Source: Candidatus Sphingomonas excrementigallinarum
Lineage (GTDB): Bacteria; Pseudomonadota; Alphaproteobacteria; Sphingomonadales; Sphingomonadaceae
Direction: 5' to 3'
Assembly (NCBI GenBank): GCA_019112965.1
Contig: DXIH01000031.1
Location: 1-62,545, forward strand
Length of the DNA: 62,545 nucleotides
The notes under the pieces are model-generated. The model was not told where the DNA came from, did no database searches, and saw only the letters and a program-made list of their open reading frames with translations. Of this stretch, positions 10,509 to 19,389 are shown in pieces. Numbering within the stretch: position 1 is the first letter of the stretch; every line of letters starts with the position of its first letter. The position numbers were made by a program, and so were the translations under genes.

Positions 10509-10556
10509 TCGGTGGTTGAAAAAACCCCGAGTCAGCCCGCCTTTACGGGTCCGGGC

Positions 10557-13169
10557 TCAGGGCAGCGGCGTGATGGCGATCCGGTCGATATTGGGTGCGT
10601 AGCGCGAGCGGAGCTGGACGCCCGGCCAGGTCTGCGACGCATAGGTGCGCCCGTCCCAATTGGGTTGTTCCTCGCCCGCAATGCGGATGGTGTTGGCGCC
10701 CGCCTTCAGGACGACCGGCACCGTCATCTCCCACCAGTTGTTGGCGTTGAAGCTGTGCGGCGCGCTGACCAGCATGGGCTTTCCGCCATTGACGGAGATG
10801 CGCGCGATCCGGGCCAGCGGATCGGGATTATAGTGCGTCGCCTTGGCCTGCTCCTCGTTAGAGAAGCGCAGGGTCAGCGCATAGGTCCCGGCGCGCGGGA
10901 CCGCCACCCTGGGGAAGGTCAGCGTGTTGCCGTTGCCGGGCGCGCCGCCAATGTCGAACACCGCCCGGCCGCCGCTCGCGCGCGAGGCCGCGCCGATCCG
11001 CGCGGTTCCGGCGACCTGGGCATCCTCCGCCTCATAGAGATAGGGCGCGGGGCCGTTCTCGGGCGTCACCGACAGGCCGCGAACGGCCGACGATCCCGTG
11101 GCGGTCAGCACCACCTTGTTGATCCCCCCGAGCAGGAAGGCGCGGCCCTTCGTTTCCCGGCCGTTGACCGTCATGTGCACCGCGCCGCCGCTGACCTCGG
11201 GGGTCAGGCGCGCCAAGCCATCCTTTGCGGCATAGACCCAGAAGGTCGCACGGCCGCCCTTCACCACCGCGTCGGCCACGTCATAGCGGGCGACCGTCGC
11301 GGCGGGATCGGCGGCGGTCAGGGTGATGCGGTCGACCATCGCATTGCCTTGCGTCCGCCGGGTGCCGTCCAGGCTGCGGGTGGCGAGCGTCAGGATGTGG
11401 CGACCGCGCGTCAGGTGGACGACCGTATCGACATGATCGAGCACGGCGGGCTTGTAGCCCAAAGGCAGGAACAACTCGCCCTGCGGCTTGCCGTCGATCC
11501 GCAGGAAGACGTTGGTCGCCCCCTGCGGCTCGACCAGCGGGTCCTTGTTGAAGCTGCTGGCGAGGACGCTCAGGTCGTAGCGACCGTCGCGCGGCACATC
11601 GACCGCGAAGTCCAGCGCGGCATCGGCGCCGGTCTTGAACCCCTCGACCAGATAGCCGTTCGAGACATGGAAGCGATCGACATGATCGGGCGAGCCCTCC
11701 GGCCCGCGTACGGTCAGCCCCTGCCCCTGCCGGCTCGCCTTCTCCGCCTCGTAATCCTGCCGCCAGCGTGGGGTCACGGCGGCGGGGCGCACGCCCTGGC
11801 CGGGCGACAGGACCAGCTCATAGGCCGCCTCCTCGCGCAGCGCGGGCCAGCCGCCCTGGCCGAAGGTCAGGTCGACCTGCCCGTCCTTCACCGGCACGAT
11901 CCGGTCGCCGATCACCTCCGGCGGCGGGGAGTCGCCGAGCTGTCCGGTCCAGTCGATCTCGCGCACGCGCACGCGCACCGTCTCGCCGAAGCCGGCGGGC
12001 ACATGGGTCAGCGCGATGGTCGCGTCGCCCGACTTGCCGCCGAACAGCAACCGCATCTGGTCGCGCGCCGGGTCGAGCGTCGCCACGCCCTGCAAGGTGT
12101 AGCTCTTGTCGGGATGCGGCGGGGTGACCGCCAGCGTGTGGCCGCTCATCGTCGCATAGGCGTTCAGCAGCCACCATTGCCCGTTGCCGCGATTGGCCTG
12201 GACCGCAGAGTCGCTGAGATTCCCGTCGATATTCCAATAGGCGATGTCCGCATCGACCTTGGAATCCTCGATCGCGGCCACCCACTGCACCATCTGGCCG
12301 GGAACCGAGGTGTGATAGTTATAGGCATATTCGTTGATGTTCACCGGCAGATGGCGGCCCTGCCATTTGGTCCCGGCGAACAGCTTGTCCTCCCATTCGC
12401 GGTACTTTCGTACGCTGGTCCGCACCGCCGCCGGGTTGCTGAGTTCGTGCCAGGTCACGATGTCGGGCATGGTGTCGGCGGCGATGGCATGGCGCAGGAA
12501 GCCTTCGACTTCCGGATAGAGGATGCTGGTGTTCGGCCCCGCGATCCGCGCGCCGGGCAGTTCCTGGCGGATCATCCGTACCGCCCGGTCCCAGGCCTCG
12601 TTGAAGGCGGTCGGGTCCTTCTGCCACGGTACGCCGTTACAGCTCTTGTCCCCTCCTGAGAACATGTTGCCGTCGGGCTCGTTGAAGGGGACGAAGGCGA
12701 TGCGGTCGCGATAGCGCGGCGCCATGCCCTTCACCTGCCGCACCTGCGCGCGCAGCTTTTCGATATAGTTGGTCACCGACTGGGCGCAGTCCCCGGTCTT
12801 CCAGTCATAGGGGAATTCGCGGTTGATGTCGGTCATGTAGATATAGGTGTCGCCGCCCGAGGCATCGGTGAGCAGCGTCGAGACCTCCAGCGCGTCGGCG
12901 CCGGGATGCTGCGGCCCGTCCTGCGCCTTGGTCGACACGGTACGCAGCCCGATCCCCTCGACCAGATTGGGATGCGGCAACCGCGCATCGTACAGGCCGT
13001 AGAGCGTGCCCGAGGCCCCGCCATGGAAGGGGCCGGTATCGCTGGCCAGGTCGACCGTCATCCGCTCCTGCGCGAGGGCGGGCATCGCGACCGAGCCGAG
13101 CAGGGCGGCGAGAAAGAGCGGGGCGGTGCGGAAGGGCTGGGCCATCAGGGGTTCCGGGATAAGAGTCAT
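10557..13169 (-). CDS. Unassigned clan-GH-A-like glycoside hydrolase with two CBM35-like modules
   Basis: An 870-residue exported protein. The start at 13169 overlaps the symporter stop as ATGA; an internal ATG at 13145 (MAQPFRTAPLF) would give a cleaner signal peptide ending at ALAQ. Residues ~30-370 look like a (beta/alpha)8 hydrolase: VPFNEPDG places E164 after an Asn as in clan GH-A acid/base residues, and VNINEYAYN gives E280 as a possible nucleophile 116 residues later. Residues ~400-540 and ~690-870 each begin near YEAE and resemble CBM35/CBM6 beta-sandwiches. I do not recognise the CAZy family. Its place between a sugar symporter and the receptor points to backbone or branch cleavage of the same glycan. 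Confidence 0.7.
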   Translation of the reverse strand: MTLIPEPLMAQPFRTAPLFLAALLGSVAMPALAQERMTVDLASDTGPFHGGASGTLYGLYDARLPHPNLVEGIGLRTVSTKAQDGPQHPGADALEVSTLLTDASGGDTYIYMTDINREFPYDWKTGDCAQSVTNYIEKLRAQVRQVKGMAPRYRDRIAFVPFNEPDGNMFSGGDKSCNGVPWQKDPTAFNEAWDRAVRMIRQELPGARIAGPNTSILYPEVEGFLRHAIAADTMPDIVTWHELSNPAAVRTSVRKYREWEDKLFAGTKWQGRHLPVNINEYAYNYHTSVPGQMVQWVAAIEDSKVDADIAYWNIDGNLSDSAVQANRGNGQWWLLNAYATMSGHTLAVTPPHPDKSYTLQGVATLDPARDQMRLLFGGKSGDATIALTHVPAGFGETVRVRVREIDWTGQLGDSPPPEVIGDRIVPVKDGQVDLTFGQGGWPALREEAAYELVLSPGQGVRPAAVTPRWRQDYEAEKASRQGQGLTVRGPEGSPDHVDRFHVSNGYLVEGFKTGADAALDFAVDVPRDGRYDLSVLASSFNKDPLVEPQGATNVFLRIDGKPQGELFLPLGYKPAVLDHVDTVVHLTRGRHILTLATRSLDGTRRTQGNAMVDRITLTAADPAATVARYDVADAVVKGGRATFWVYAAKDGLARLTPEVSGGAVHMTVNGRETKGRAFLLGGINKVVLTATGSSAVRGLSVTPENGPAPYLYEAEDAQVAGTARIGAASRASGGRAVFDIGGAPGNGNTLTFPRVAVPRAGTYALTLRFSNEEQAKATHYNPDPLARIARISVNGGKPMLVSAPHSFNANNWWEMTVPVVLKAGANTIRIAGEEQPNWDGRTYASQTWPGVQLRSRYAPNIDRIAITPLP

Positions 13170-14554
13170 GCGGTGCGCGCGGCGGTCATCTGCGCGATGG
13201 TCGCGCGGTTCAGGATCAGGCGGGAAATCGCAAAGGCCAGCGCCAGGTGCATCAGGCCGGGGATGACGGTCGACAACATGCGGATGCCGGTCAGCGACAC
13301 CGGCGTCTGGTTGCCCGCCCCCGCCTTGTAGGAGACGAGGACCAGCACCCCGCTGATGAGCGCGCCCGCCACCGCCCAGGCCAGCTTCACGAAGAACTGG
13401 TTGAAGGCAAAGCTCATGCCCGAGGAGCGCATCCCCAGCTTCCACTCGCCATATTGGTCGGCGAGCTGGATCAGCGTGAAGTGCAGCGGCAGGGTGCAGC
13501 CGAGCACGATGCAGCACAGGCCGACCAGCACCAGCCACAGCGTCGGATAGTCGCCCGGCACGAAGAAGGCGGCGAAATGCCCGGCGACCAGGATCAGGTT
13601 CACCCAGATATAGATGCTGCGCACGTCATAGCGCCGGGTAAAGGCCTGCACCACGATCGAGCCGAGGAACCCGCCCGCCGTCGCGGTGCCGAAGAACAGC
13701 GCCTGATAGGTGGTATCGCCCTTCAGCACATAGGTGATGAAATAGAGCGCCGCGCCGCCCTTGGTGTTGAAGATCGCGATCAGCAGCAGCGTCATCAGGA
13801 AGGTCCAGCGCAGCTGGTCGTTCTTCAGCGTGTTGGTGATGGCGAGCTTGAGCGGCACCTCGGCCGTGTCGGCGGCCACCACCCGCTCGCGCACGAACAG
13901 GAAGCAGATCAGGAACATGATGACGGCGCCGCCGCTCAGGATCGCCACCCCGTCGCGATATCCGCGCGCGATGTCCGCGCCGCCCAGATGGCGCACCAGG
14001 ATCGGCAGGCCGACCGAGACGCAGAAGGACGCGATCGCCACCATCGCGAAGCGCACCGATTGGCACGACACGCCCTCCCGCTCGCTGTCGGTCATCCGGG
14101 TGATGAGCGCGCAATAGGGCACGTTGTTGAGCGAATAGGACAAAGCGAGCAGGAAATAGGTGATCGCGGCATAGGCGACCTTGCCGTCATAGCTGAAATC
14201 GGGGGCCTGGAAGGTCAGGAAACAGCTCAGGCCCACCGGAATCGCGGTCCACAGCAGATAGGGGCGGAACCGCCCCCAGCGGGTCGTGGTCCGATCGGCC
14301 ATGATCCCGATCAGCGGATCGGACACCGCGTCGAAGATGCGCAGCGACAGGAACAGCACGCCGACGATGCCCGGCGCCAGGCCGAAGACGTCGGTATAGT
14401 AGAAGGTCAGGAAATTGGCGATCAGCCCGGTGACGATCGTGCCCCCCGCGTCGCCGAAACCATAGCAGATCTTCTCGACGAACGGGATGCGGGAGGCTTG
14501 CGCATCACCGCGCCGTCCCTCCTGACCATCCCCGACCTGTGCCGCTGTCGCCAC
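13166..14554 (-). CDS. GPH-family sugar:cation symporter
   Basis: A 462-residue inner-membrane carrier of the glycoside-pentoside-hexuronide family (MelB/XylP/YicJ type) with about 12 helices. The family motif region is clear: VEKICYGFGDAGGTIV at the N-terminus, then SDPLIGIMADRTTTRWGRFR. The start is a GTG with AAGGAG six bases upstream; there is no ATG at that place. It lies between GH31 and the unassigned hydrolase and overlaps the latter by ATGA, so the three are probably one transcript. YicJ, a relative, is next to the GH31 alpha-xylosidase YicI in E. coli, which supports uptake of xylose-containing oligosaccharides here. Confidence 0.9.
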   Translation of the reverse strand: MATAAQVGDGQEGRRGDAQASRIPFVEKICYGFGDAGGTIVTGLIANFLTFYYTDVFGLAPGIVGVLFLSLRIFDAVSDPLIGIMADRTTTRWGRFRPYLLWTAIPVGLSCFLTFQAPDFSYDGKVAYAAITYFLLALSYSLNNVPYCALITRMTDSEREGVSCQSVRFAMVAIASFCVSVGLPILVRHLGGADIARGYRDGVAILSGGAVIMFLICFLFVRERVVAADTAEVPLKLAITNTLKNDQLRWTFLMTLLLIAIFNTKGGAALYFITYVLKGDTTYQALFFGTATAGGFLGSIVVQAFTRRYDVRSIYIWVNLILVAGHFAAFFVPGDYPTLWLVLVGLCCIVLGCTLPLHFTLIQLADQYGEWKLGMRSSGMSFAFNQFFVKLAWAVAGALISGVLVLVSYKAGAGNQTPVSLTGIRMLSTVIPGLMHLALAFAISRLILNRATIAQMTAARTA

Positions 14555-14597
14555 GTCCTTCTCCTTTGTCGTCCGGCCCGCCTTTTGACGGTGTCGT

Positions 14598-16652
14598 TCA
14601 GTCGTTTTCCTCGAAAGCCTGCGCCACCCCGGCATCGTCCCGGACGAAGACCGGAATCCGCTCGACCGGCGCATGACAGGTCACGTCACCGCCGCCCTCG
14701 ATCCGCTCGCCGGTCCAGGCATCGCGCCAGACGCCCTCGGGCAGATAGACGCTGCGTTCGGCAACCCCCTCCTCGGTCACGGGGGCGACCAGCAGGTCGG
14801 GGCCGAACATATATTGATCGTCCACCGTCCAGCAGCGCCGATCGGCCGGATAGTCGTAAAACATCGGCCGCATCAGCGGATCGCCGCGCTCATGCGCCGC
14901 ACGCATCAGCCCTGCGACATAGGGCCGCAGCCGTTCGCGCAAGGCTGCATAGCGGCGCAACACCGCAAAGACCGTCTCGCCAAAACTCCACAGTTCATTG
15001 CCCGCGCCCGTGTCGCACTGGGCCACGCCGTCGCGGAACGGCTCGGACGGAGGGGTCACGGGGTCGCGGTGGCCGTGCATCCGCAGGACGGGGGTGAAGA
15101 CCGCCCATTGGAACCAGCGGATCATCAACTCGTGAAAGGCCGGGTCCTCGACATCGCCGCCATGGAAGCCGCCGATATCGGTCGTCCACCACGGGATGCC
15201 CGCCAGCCCCATGTTCAGCCCGGCGCTCAGCTGGTTGCGCATCGCCTCGAACGAGGAATGGATGTCACCCGACCAGACGAGCGCGCCGTAACGCTGGCTG
15301 CCCGCCCAGGCGCAGCGGATCAGGCTGACGATCTCGGTCTCGCCCTCCGCGGCCAGGCCGTCGTAAAAGGCCTGCGCGTAATGCAACGGATAGGCGTTGC
15401 CGATCTCCAGCACACTGCCGCTGTGATAGCGATAATTATCGAAGTCATAGGCGCTGTATTCGGGCTCGGCCTCGTCCAGCCAGAACAGCGCCACGCCCTT
15501 GTCGCGGTAATTCCGCTTCGCCCGGTCCCACAGAAAGCGGCGCGCGCCGGGATGGGTGACGTCGATGAAGCGGGTATTGCCCAGAAATTCCTGCTGCACG
15601 TCCAGCCCACGGATGGAGCGCACCAGATAACCCTTCTCGACCATCTCGCGATAATTTTCCGAGCGGTGATCGACCGTCGGCCAGATCGAGACGAGCAGCT
15701 CGGTGCCCATCGCCTTCAGCTCGGCGGTCATCGCGGCGGGATCGGGCCATTCGCGTTCGTCGAACCGCCAGTCGCCCTGCACCGGCCAGTGAAAGAAGTC
15801 CGCGACGATCACCGCCAGTGGAATGCCGCGCGCATGATAATCGCGCGCCACCGCCAGAAGCTCATCTTGCGTGCGGTAGCGCAGCTTGCTCTGCCACAGC
15901 CCCAGCGCATAATCGGGCATCATCGGCACAGTGCCCGTCACCTGCGCATAGTTGCGCACGATGTCGGCGGGCGTGTCGCCCGCGGTGATCCAGTAATCGA
16001 TCTCGCGCGCCGCCTCGGCGGTCCAGGTCGCGCCGTTGGCGGCGAAATGGACTGCGCCGACCGCGGGCATGTTCCACAACAGGCCATAGCCATGGCTGGA
16101 GACGACGAAGGGCACGCTGGCCTGGGAATTGCGCTGCGCCAGTTCCAGCGTGCATCCGGCCAGGTCCAGATTGGGCTGCTGATACTGGCCCATGCCGTAC
16201 AGCCGTTCGCCCGGCTTCGCCTCGAACCGAACGGTGATGCGTGCGGCGTCGCCGGTCAGCGGTTTGAATTCGCGTCCCGCCAGTCCCAGCGCGCTGATCG
16301 TGCGTACCTCGTCGGTGCCGACCGTCCAGAATTTGCTGATCGTGTCGCGCTGCCGCCACTTCTCCTCCAGCAGCAGCTCGCCGCTTGCGTTGAGGAAACG
16401 GACTCGGCCCTGCAGGTCGACCTCGGCGGTGATCCGGCCTTGCGTGATGCGCGCGGTCGCCCCGTCGCGGGTGACGACCGGCATGGCCTGCGCGGCCGCA
16501 TCGCCCGGCAGCAGTGCCCCGGCCCGCGCCCCCGAGTCGGCAAAGGGCGACGCGCGCAGGCGCAGGCCATCGGCCCCATGCGCCTCGATCCGCAACCAGT
16601 CCCCATTATAGGTCCACGCGATGGCGCGGTCTTCCAGAACAAGCGTGTCCAA
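14598..16652 (-). CDS. GH31 family alpha-glycosidase, probably alpha-xylosidase
   Basis: A 684-residue family 31 hydrolase without an evident signal peptide, so probably cytoplasmic. The (beta/alpha)8 core carries the nucleophile D393 in FWLDEAEPE and the acid/base D463 in WSGDIHSSF; IPWWTTDIGGFHGG is also typical. The nearest class is YicI-like alpha-xylosidases, which take isoprimeverose units from xyloglucan oligosaccharides. The only in-frame start is TTG (16652) with AGGA about ten bases upstream; the frame is closed by a stop inside the operator just before it. First gene of the leftward operon GH31, symporter, hydrolase. The perfect LacI-type palindrome lies 36 bases upstream. Confidence 0.9.
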   Translation of the reverse strand: MDTLVLEDRAIAWTYNGDWLRIEAHGADGLRLRASPFADSGARAGALLPGDAAAQAMPVVTRDGATARITQGRITAEVDLQGRVRFLNASGELLLEEKWRQRDTISKFWTVGTDEVRTISALGLAGREFKPLTGDAARITVRFEAKPGERLYGMGQYQQPNLDLAGCTLELAQRNSQASVPFVVSSHGYGLLWNMPAVGAVHFAANGATWTAEAAREIDYWITAGDTPADIVRNYAQVTGTVPMMPDYALGLWQSKLRYRTQDELLAVARDYHARGIPLAVIVADFFHWPVQGDWRFDEREWPDPAAMTAELKAMGTELLVSIWPTVDHRSENYREMVEKGYLVRSIRGLDVQQEFLGNTRFIDVTHPGARRFLWDRAKRNYRDKGVALFWLDEAEPEYSAYDFDNYRYHSGSVLEIGNAYPLHYAQAFYDGLAAEGETEIVSLIRCAWAGSQRYGALVWSGDIHSSFEAMRNQLSAGLNMGLAGIPWWTTDIGGFHGGDVEDPAFHELMIRWFQWAVFTPVLRMHGHRDPVTPPSEPFRDGVAQCDTGAGNELWSFGETVFAVLRRYAALRERLRPYVAGLMRAAHERGDPLMRPMFYDYPADRRCWTVDDQYMFGPDLLVAPVTEEGVAERSVYLPEGVWRDAWTGERIEGGGDVTCHAPVERIPVFVRDDAGVAQAFEEND

Positions 16653-16687
16653 AACGACGCGATCCTCTCCATGCCATTCTTTGGTGT

Positions 16688-16703
16688 CCGTAAACGTTTA
16701 CGG
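16688..16703. promoter_or_regulatory. LacI-family operator, perfect palindrome
   Basis: CCGTAAACGTTTACGG is a perfect 16-bp palindrome with the central CG typical of LacI/GalR operators. It sits between the divergent GH31 and LacI-type genes, so it could control both the enzyme operon and the regulator itself. Confidence 0.8.
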
Positions 16704-16797
16704 GTTTCGGCCCTTCGCGGTGTCCTGTCAATGATTTTGTTGGTCATCGACCGGCGGGGGACTTGTGCGAAACCCGTCGCGCCGCGACTACGGGCAC

Positions 16798-17823
16798 ATG
16801 GACATACGCGAACTTGCGCGCCACCTGGGGCTGTCGATCGGCACGGTGTCGCGTGCGCTCAATGATCGCAAGGACGTCAGCCCGGCGACCCGAAAGCGGG
16901 TGGTCGAGGCGGCGGCGAAGCACGGCTATATCCCCAACCAGTCGGGGCGGACGCTGCGCAGCGGGCGGACGGGCACGGTCGGCTTCATGCTGACGCTGGA
17001 ACATGACAGCGCGATCCACGGCGATCCCTTCTTCATGGCGCTGCTCGAAGGTTTGCAGAACGGCCTGAGCGAGCAGGACCTCGACCTCGTGGTGCTGCTG
17101 GCGCGCAAGGGCGAGGATGCGCTGACCTTCCTACGCCGCCATGTCTCGCGCGGGACGGTCGATGGCTGGGTGCTGTCGGGTACGCAGCATGAGGATCCGC
17201 GCATCCCCTTCCTGCTCGACCGCAACATCCCCTTCGTCGCGCTGGGCCGCACCGCGATCGATCGCGACCATGCCTGGATCGACCTGGATTTCGAGGGCGT
17301 CGTGGCCGATGCGATGACGTTGCTGACCCAGGCGGGCCATCGCCGCATCGGCCTGGTCGCGCCCCCCGCGACGATCAACAACAGCCATATCGTCGTGGAA
17401 CGCTATCGCCACGCGCTCGCGCAGGCGGGCATCGCCTATGACCCGATGCTCGTCCATCACGGCGAAACCGACGAGAGCGATGGGGAGGCGACGGCGAGCG
17501 AGCTGATGGCCCTGTCCGACCGGCCGACCGCGCTGCTGCTGATGGGGGAGACGGCGCCGGTCGGGGCTTACCGCGCGCTCCGTGGCCTGGGGCTGGAGCC
17601 GGGTCGCGACGTCGCGGTGATCGGTCTGCGCGACAACCCCGCCTGCCGCGCGCTGTCCCCCGACCTGACCTGCTTCTCGCTGGAACTGGGCGATCTGGGC
17701 CTGGCGCTGGCACGCGGGCTGGTTGCGATGCTGCCCGGCACGTCCGTCCGGGCAAGCCAGCCGGTCCAGACCTTGTGGGAGATGACGCTCCGCCTGGGGC
17801 AGAGCCATCAGGCCCGACCCTGA
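16798..17823 (+). CDS. LacI-family transcriptional regulator of the carbohydrate locus
   Basis: A 341-residue regulator. The N-terminal helix-turn-helix and hinge are textbook (MDIRELARHLGLSIGTVSRA, then KHGYIPNQSGRTLRSGRTGT), followed by a periplasmic-binding-protein-like sensor domain (residues ~60-340). I chose the ATG that opens the HTH motif; a GTG at 16765 with GGGGGA upstream would add 11 residues and is a real alternative. It diverges from the GH31 operon across a perfect operator. The likely role is repression lifted by a mono- or disaccharide from the degraded glycan. Confidence 0.93.
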   Translation: MDIRELARHLGLSIGTVSRALNDRKDVSPATRKRVVEAAAKHGYIPNQSGRTLRSGRTGTVGFMLTLEHDSAIHGDPFFMALLEGLQNGLSEQDLDLVVLLARKGEDALTFLRRHVSRGTVDGWVLSGTQHEDPRIPFLLDRNIPFVALGRTAIDRDHAWIDLDFEGVVADAMTLLTQAGHRRIGLVAPPATINNSHIVVERYRHALAQAGIAYDPMLVHHGETDESDGEATASELMALSDRPTALLLMGETAPVGAYRALRGLGLEPGRDVAVIGLRDNPACRALSPDLTCFSLELGDLGLALARGLVAMLPGTSVRASQPVQTLWEMTLRLGQSHQARP

Positions 17824-17913
17824 ACGGCGCGACCCCGGCGGACAGCAATATTTTGTTACTTTCACGGCCATGCAGCGTTGTCGAAGGACTGTCTGTCCGA
17901 GGTACCGTTACAC

Positions 17914-19101
17914 ATGCCCCTGCCCGCCGATCGTCGTTCTCTTCTGGAATCCCGGCGCACGCTGAAGATGGCGCGGTCCGCCCATGCCTATGTTCGCGGC
18001 AACACGGCGAAATTCTACGAATGGCTGGCGGCGTCCGACGCGGCGCGACGCGTTCCGAAGGGACCGGCCGTCTGGATCTGCGGCGATTGCCATCTCGGCA
18101 ATCTGGGGCCGATCGCCGATGGCGAGGGTTCGGTAGAGATTCAAATCCGCGATCTCGACCAGGCGGTGATCGGCAATCCCGCGCATGACCTGATCCGACT
18201 GGGCCTGTCGTTGGCCACCGCCGCGCGCGGCTCCGACCTGCCCGGCGTCGTCACGATGCGGATGATGGAGGCGATGATCGACGGCTATACCGCCGCACTC
18301 CACGATCCGACGGGCGGCGAACCCGTCATCGAATCGGAAGTCGTGCGCAGCGTCGAGCGCGAGGCGCTCGGCCGACGCTGGCGCCATCTGGCGAAGGAGC
18401 GCCTGGATGCGGTCGAGCCGCGCCTTCCGCTCGGCAAGAAGTTCTGGGAACTGGCGCCCGAGGAACGCGACGCGCTGACCGCGCTGTTCGCCGACGAACG
18501 GGTCGGCGCCATGGTCCTGTCGCTGAAGGGCAAGCCGCGGGACCGCGAGGTCCGGCTGGTCGACGCCGCCTATTGGATGAAGGGATGCAGCTCGCTCGGC
18601 CTGCTGCGTTATGCCGCGATCGTCGCGCTCCGGACACGCAAGGGCAACTGGTCCTATGCGTTGATCGACCTGAAGGAAGCGACCGCCTCGATCGCCCCGG
18701 CGGCGCGCGGCGCGGACATGCCCCGCGATCATGCCGAACGTGTGGTGACGGCGGCCCGGCACCTGTCCCCGTATCTCGGCGCGCGGATGATGCCCGTCAC
18801 GATGCTGGACCGCTCGCTGTTCATCCGCGAACTGACCCCGCAGGACCTGAAGCTGGAGGTCGAGCAGTTCAGCCAGGGCGAAGCCGTCCGCGCCGCCCGC
18901 CACCTGGCCTTCGTCGTGGGAACGGCCCATGGCCGCCAGATGGACGAAGCGACCCGCGCCGGATGGCTGGCCACGCTCGAGGCGGATCGTCGCGGCGGGC
19001 TCGATACGCCGTCATGGCTGTGGGAAAGCGTCGTCGCCCTCTCGGGCAGCCACGAGTCCGGATATCTCGACCACTGCCGACGTTACGCACTGGCCGCCTA
19101 G
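17914..19101 (+). CDS. DUF2252 family protein
   Basis: A 395-residue soluble protein of the DUF2252 family, recognised by CGDCHLGNLG (near residue 50) and RDLDQAVIGNPAHDL (near 75). The His and Asp positions recall the aminoglycoside-phosphotransferase fold, so a kinase-like activity has been suspected for the family, but no function is known. The ATG has GAGG nine bases upstream; an in-frame TTG at 17878 would add 12 residues. No neighbour is informative: it follows the LacI gene after 90 bases. Its TAG stop is the first triplet of a class A repeat. Confidence 0.85.
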   Translation: MPLPADRRSLLESRRTLKMARSAHAYVRGNTAKFYEWLAASDAARRVPKGPAVWICGDCHLGNLGPIADGEGSVEIQIRDLDQAVIGNPAHDLIRLGLSLATAARGSDLPGVVTMRMMEAMIDGYTAALHDPTGGEPVIESEVVRSVEREALGRRWRHLAKERLDAVEPRLPLGKKFWELAPEERDALTALFADERVGAMVLSLKGKPRDREVRLVDAAYWMKGCSSLGLLRYAAIVALRTRKGNWSYALIDLKEATASIAPAARGADMPRDHAERVVTAARHLSPYLGARMMPVTMLDRSLFIRELTPQDLKLEVEQFSQGEAVRAARHLAFVVGTAHGRQMDEATRAGWLATLEADRRGGLDTPSWLWESVVALSGSHESGYLDHCRRYALAA

Positions 19102-19257
19102 AACAAGATGACATGATATGAACTCACCCCTCCCCTGAAGGGGAGGGGCCGGGGGCGGGGCGCCTCCGCAAGCATGCTGCCCGTGGCGAGGCCCCACCCC
19201 AACCCCTCCCCTGAAGGGGAGGGGCTCTCCTTGATTCAACGCAACGTCATCACGGTA
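19099..19257 (+). repeat. Full-length class A palindromic repeat, copy 2
   Basis: Two GC-rich palindromic cores with a 55-base joint containing GGGGCGCCTCCGCAAGC and CCGTGGCGAGGCCCCACCCC. It matches the reverse complement of 7557-7714 over its whole length with scattered differences. It starts at the TAG stop codon of the DUF2252 gene and ends GATTCAACGCAACGTCATCA plus CGG. The 130 bases between it and the permease gene hold nothing I recognise. Confidence 0.88.
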
Positions 19258-19389
19258 TAGCCGGGCAGGCCAGGGATCCTGCCCGGCGCAACGTCTTGGT
19301 CGGCCCCTTCCTTTCCACGGGATGACTGTTGGAATCGGTCGACGTACGTCGCCTGAAAATGCGTCATCGCAGGGCTCAGGCCTCGTTGG

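Noticed and set aside
7574..10519. 981-codon plus-strand frame opposite the TonB receptor
   Set aside because: It reads through the class A repeat and then the complement of a clear receptor; no motif, no ribosome site. Antisense frames of this length are normal in such GC-rich coding DNA.
17824..17913. Terminator between the LacI and DUF2252 genes
   Set aside because: ATATTTTGTTACTTT is T-rich but no stable hairpin precedes it.
19012..19239. Small minus-strand frame with peptide PLPFRGGVGVGPRHG
   Set aside because: It is the translated class A repeat; the same peptide appears from the copy at 7574.
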